Assembly: GCA_000231825.2 (NCBI GenBank)
Contig: JH720372.1
Span: 129,131 to 193,130, forward strand
Reading direction: 5' to 3'
Length of the DNA stretch: 64,000 bases
From: Tetrahymena elliotti 4EA
Taxonomy: Eukaryota; Ciliophora; Oligohymenophorea; Hymenostomatida; Tetrahymenidae
Both the position numbers and the translations under genes were made by a program. Of this stretch, positions 63,857 through 64,000 are shown one piece after another (the stretch's first letter is position 1; the number at the start of each line of letters is the position of its first letter). The notes under the pieces are model-generated. The model was not told where the DNA came from, did not search any database, and saw only the letters and a list, made by a program, of their open reading frames with translations.

Positions 63857-64000
63857 ATGAATTCCAAATCAATTTTCTTGCTCTGCATGTTGGTTTTACC
63901 AATTCTTTGCCAAAACTTCTTGGGTCTTGAAAAGAAGCACAATCACAAGAACTAACACAGCGCTTCTAAAAATTTCAAAAAAATTGCCTACGTCAACGGA
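63857..64000 (+). CDS. N-terminus of a secreted protein (runs off the window)
   Basis: 48 codons, open to the last base. Residues 1-18 form a textbook signal peptide (MNSKSIFLLCMLVLPILC), followed by a polar, His/Lys-rich segment (GLEKKHNHKNQHSASKNFKK). Codons are strongly C/G-ending (TTC, CTC, TGC, AAG, AAC), in sharp contrast to the upstream DNA, which suggests high expression. Ciliate granule or secreted matrix proteins start this way, but too little is present to name a family. Confidence 0.75.

Overview
The window is AT-rich eukaryotic nuclear DNA from a ciliate, most likely Tetrahymena or a close relative. Every convincing gene reads TAA and TAG as glutamine and stops only at TGA. Introns are AT-rich, GT-AG and mostly 40-260 nt, which argues against Paramecium with its ~25-nt introns. 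Standard-code ORF finding therefore breaks nearly every gene here. I reassembled genes by reading all frames with the ciliate code and checking that exon lengths sum to whole codons. No tRNA, rRNA, telomere repeat or chromosome-breakage motif was recognised.

Layout. 0-5 kb: the 3' end of an unknown gene, then two tandem glutathione S-transferase genes in a ~2.4-kb segmental duplication. 6-8 kb: a multi-pass membrane protein with a Q/N-rich tail (minus). 11.5-14.6 kb: two tandem secreted proteins with a C-terminal beta/gamma-crystallin-like domain (plus). 15.9-19.6 kb: an alpha/beta hydrolase with a frame break at an A7 run (plus), convergent with a six-exon cytochrome P450 (minus). 21.1-24.5 kb: an ankyrin/AGC kinase (minus). 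27.2-29.2 kb: a type I membrane protein (minus). 30.1-37.4 kb: a giant N/Q/S-rich protein and a Q/N-rich coiled-coil protein (minus). 38.5-46.3 kb: two leucine-rich-repeat genes (minus); the second encodes exactly one LRR per 90-nt exon, fifteen times, always in the same intron phase. 47.3-53.4 kb: a Na+/H+ exchanger and a MATE transporter (plus). 54.4 kb: a small CCCH-finger-like ORF with TGA where a cysteine is expected. 55.9-59.7 kb: a large Q/N-rich protein with a helical N-terminus (plus). 60.3-61.7 kb: a membrane-tethered S1/P1 nuclease (minus). 63.9 kb: the start of a secreted protein running off the end.

The genes do not form an operon or an obvious pathway. GST, P450, MATE and the exchanger could loosely serve detoxification and ion homeostasis, and the crystallin-domain proteins resemble ciliate secretory-granule cargo, but this is inference. 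Intergenic DNA is very AT-rich. Degenerate ~110-200-bp tandem repeats lie just 3' of three minus-strand genes. The best candidates for something new are the one-exon-per-LRR gene, the TGA-at-cysteine ORF, the A7 frame break and the 3'-flanking repeat arrays.
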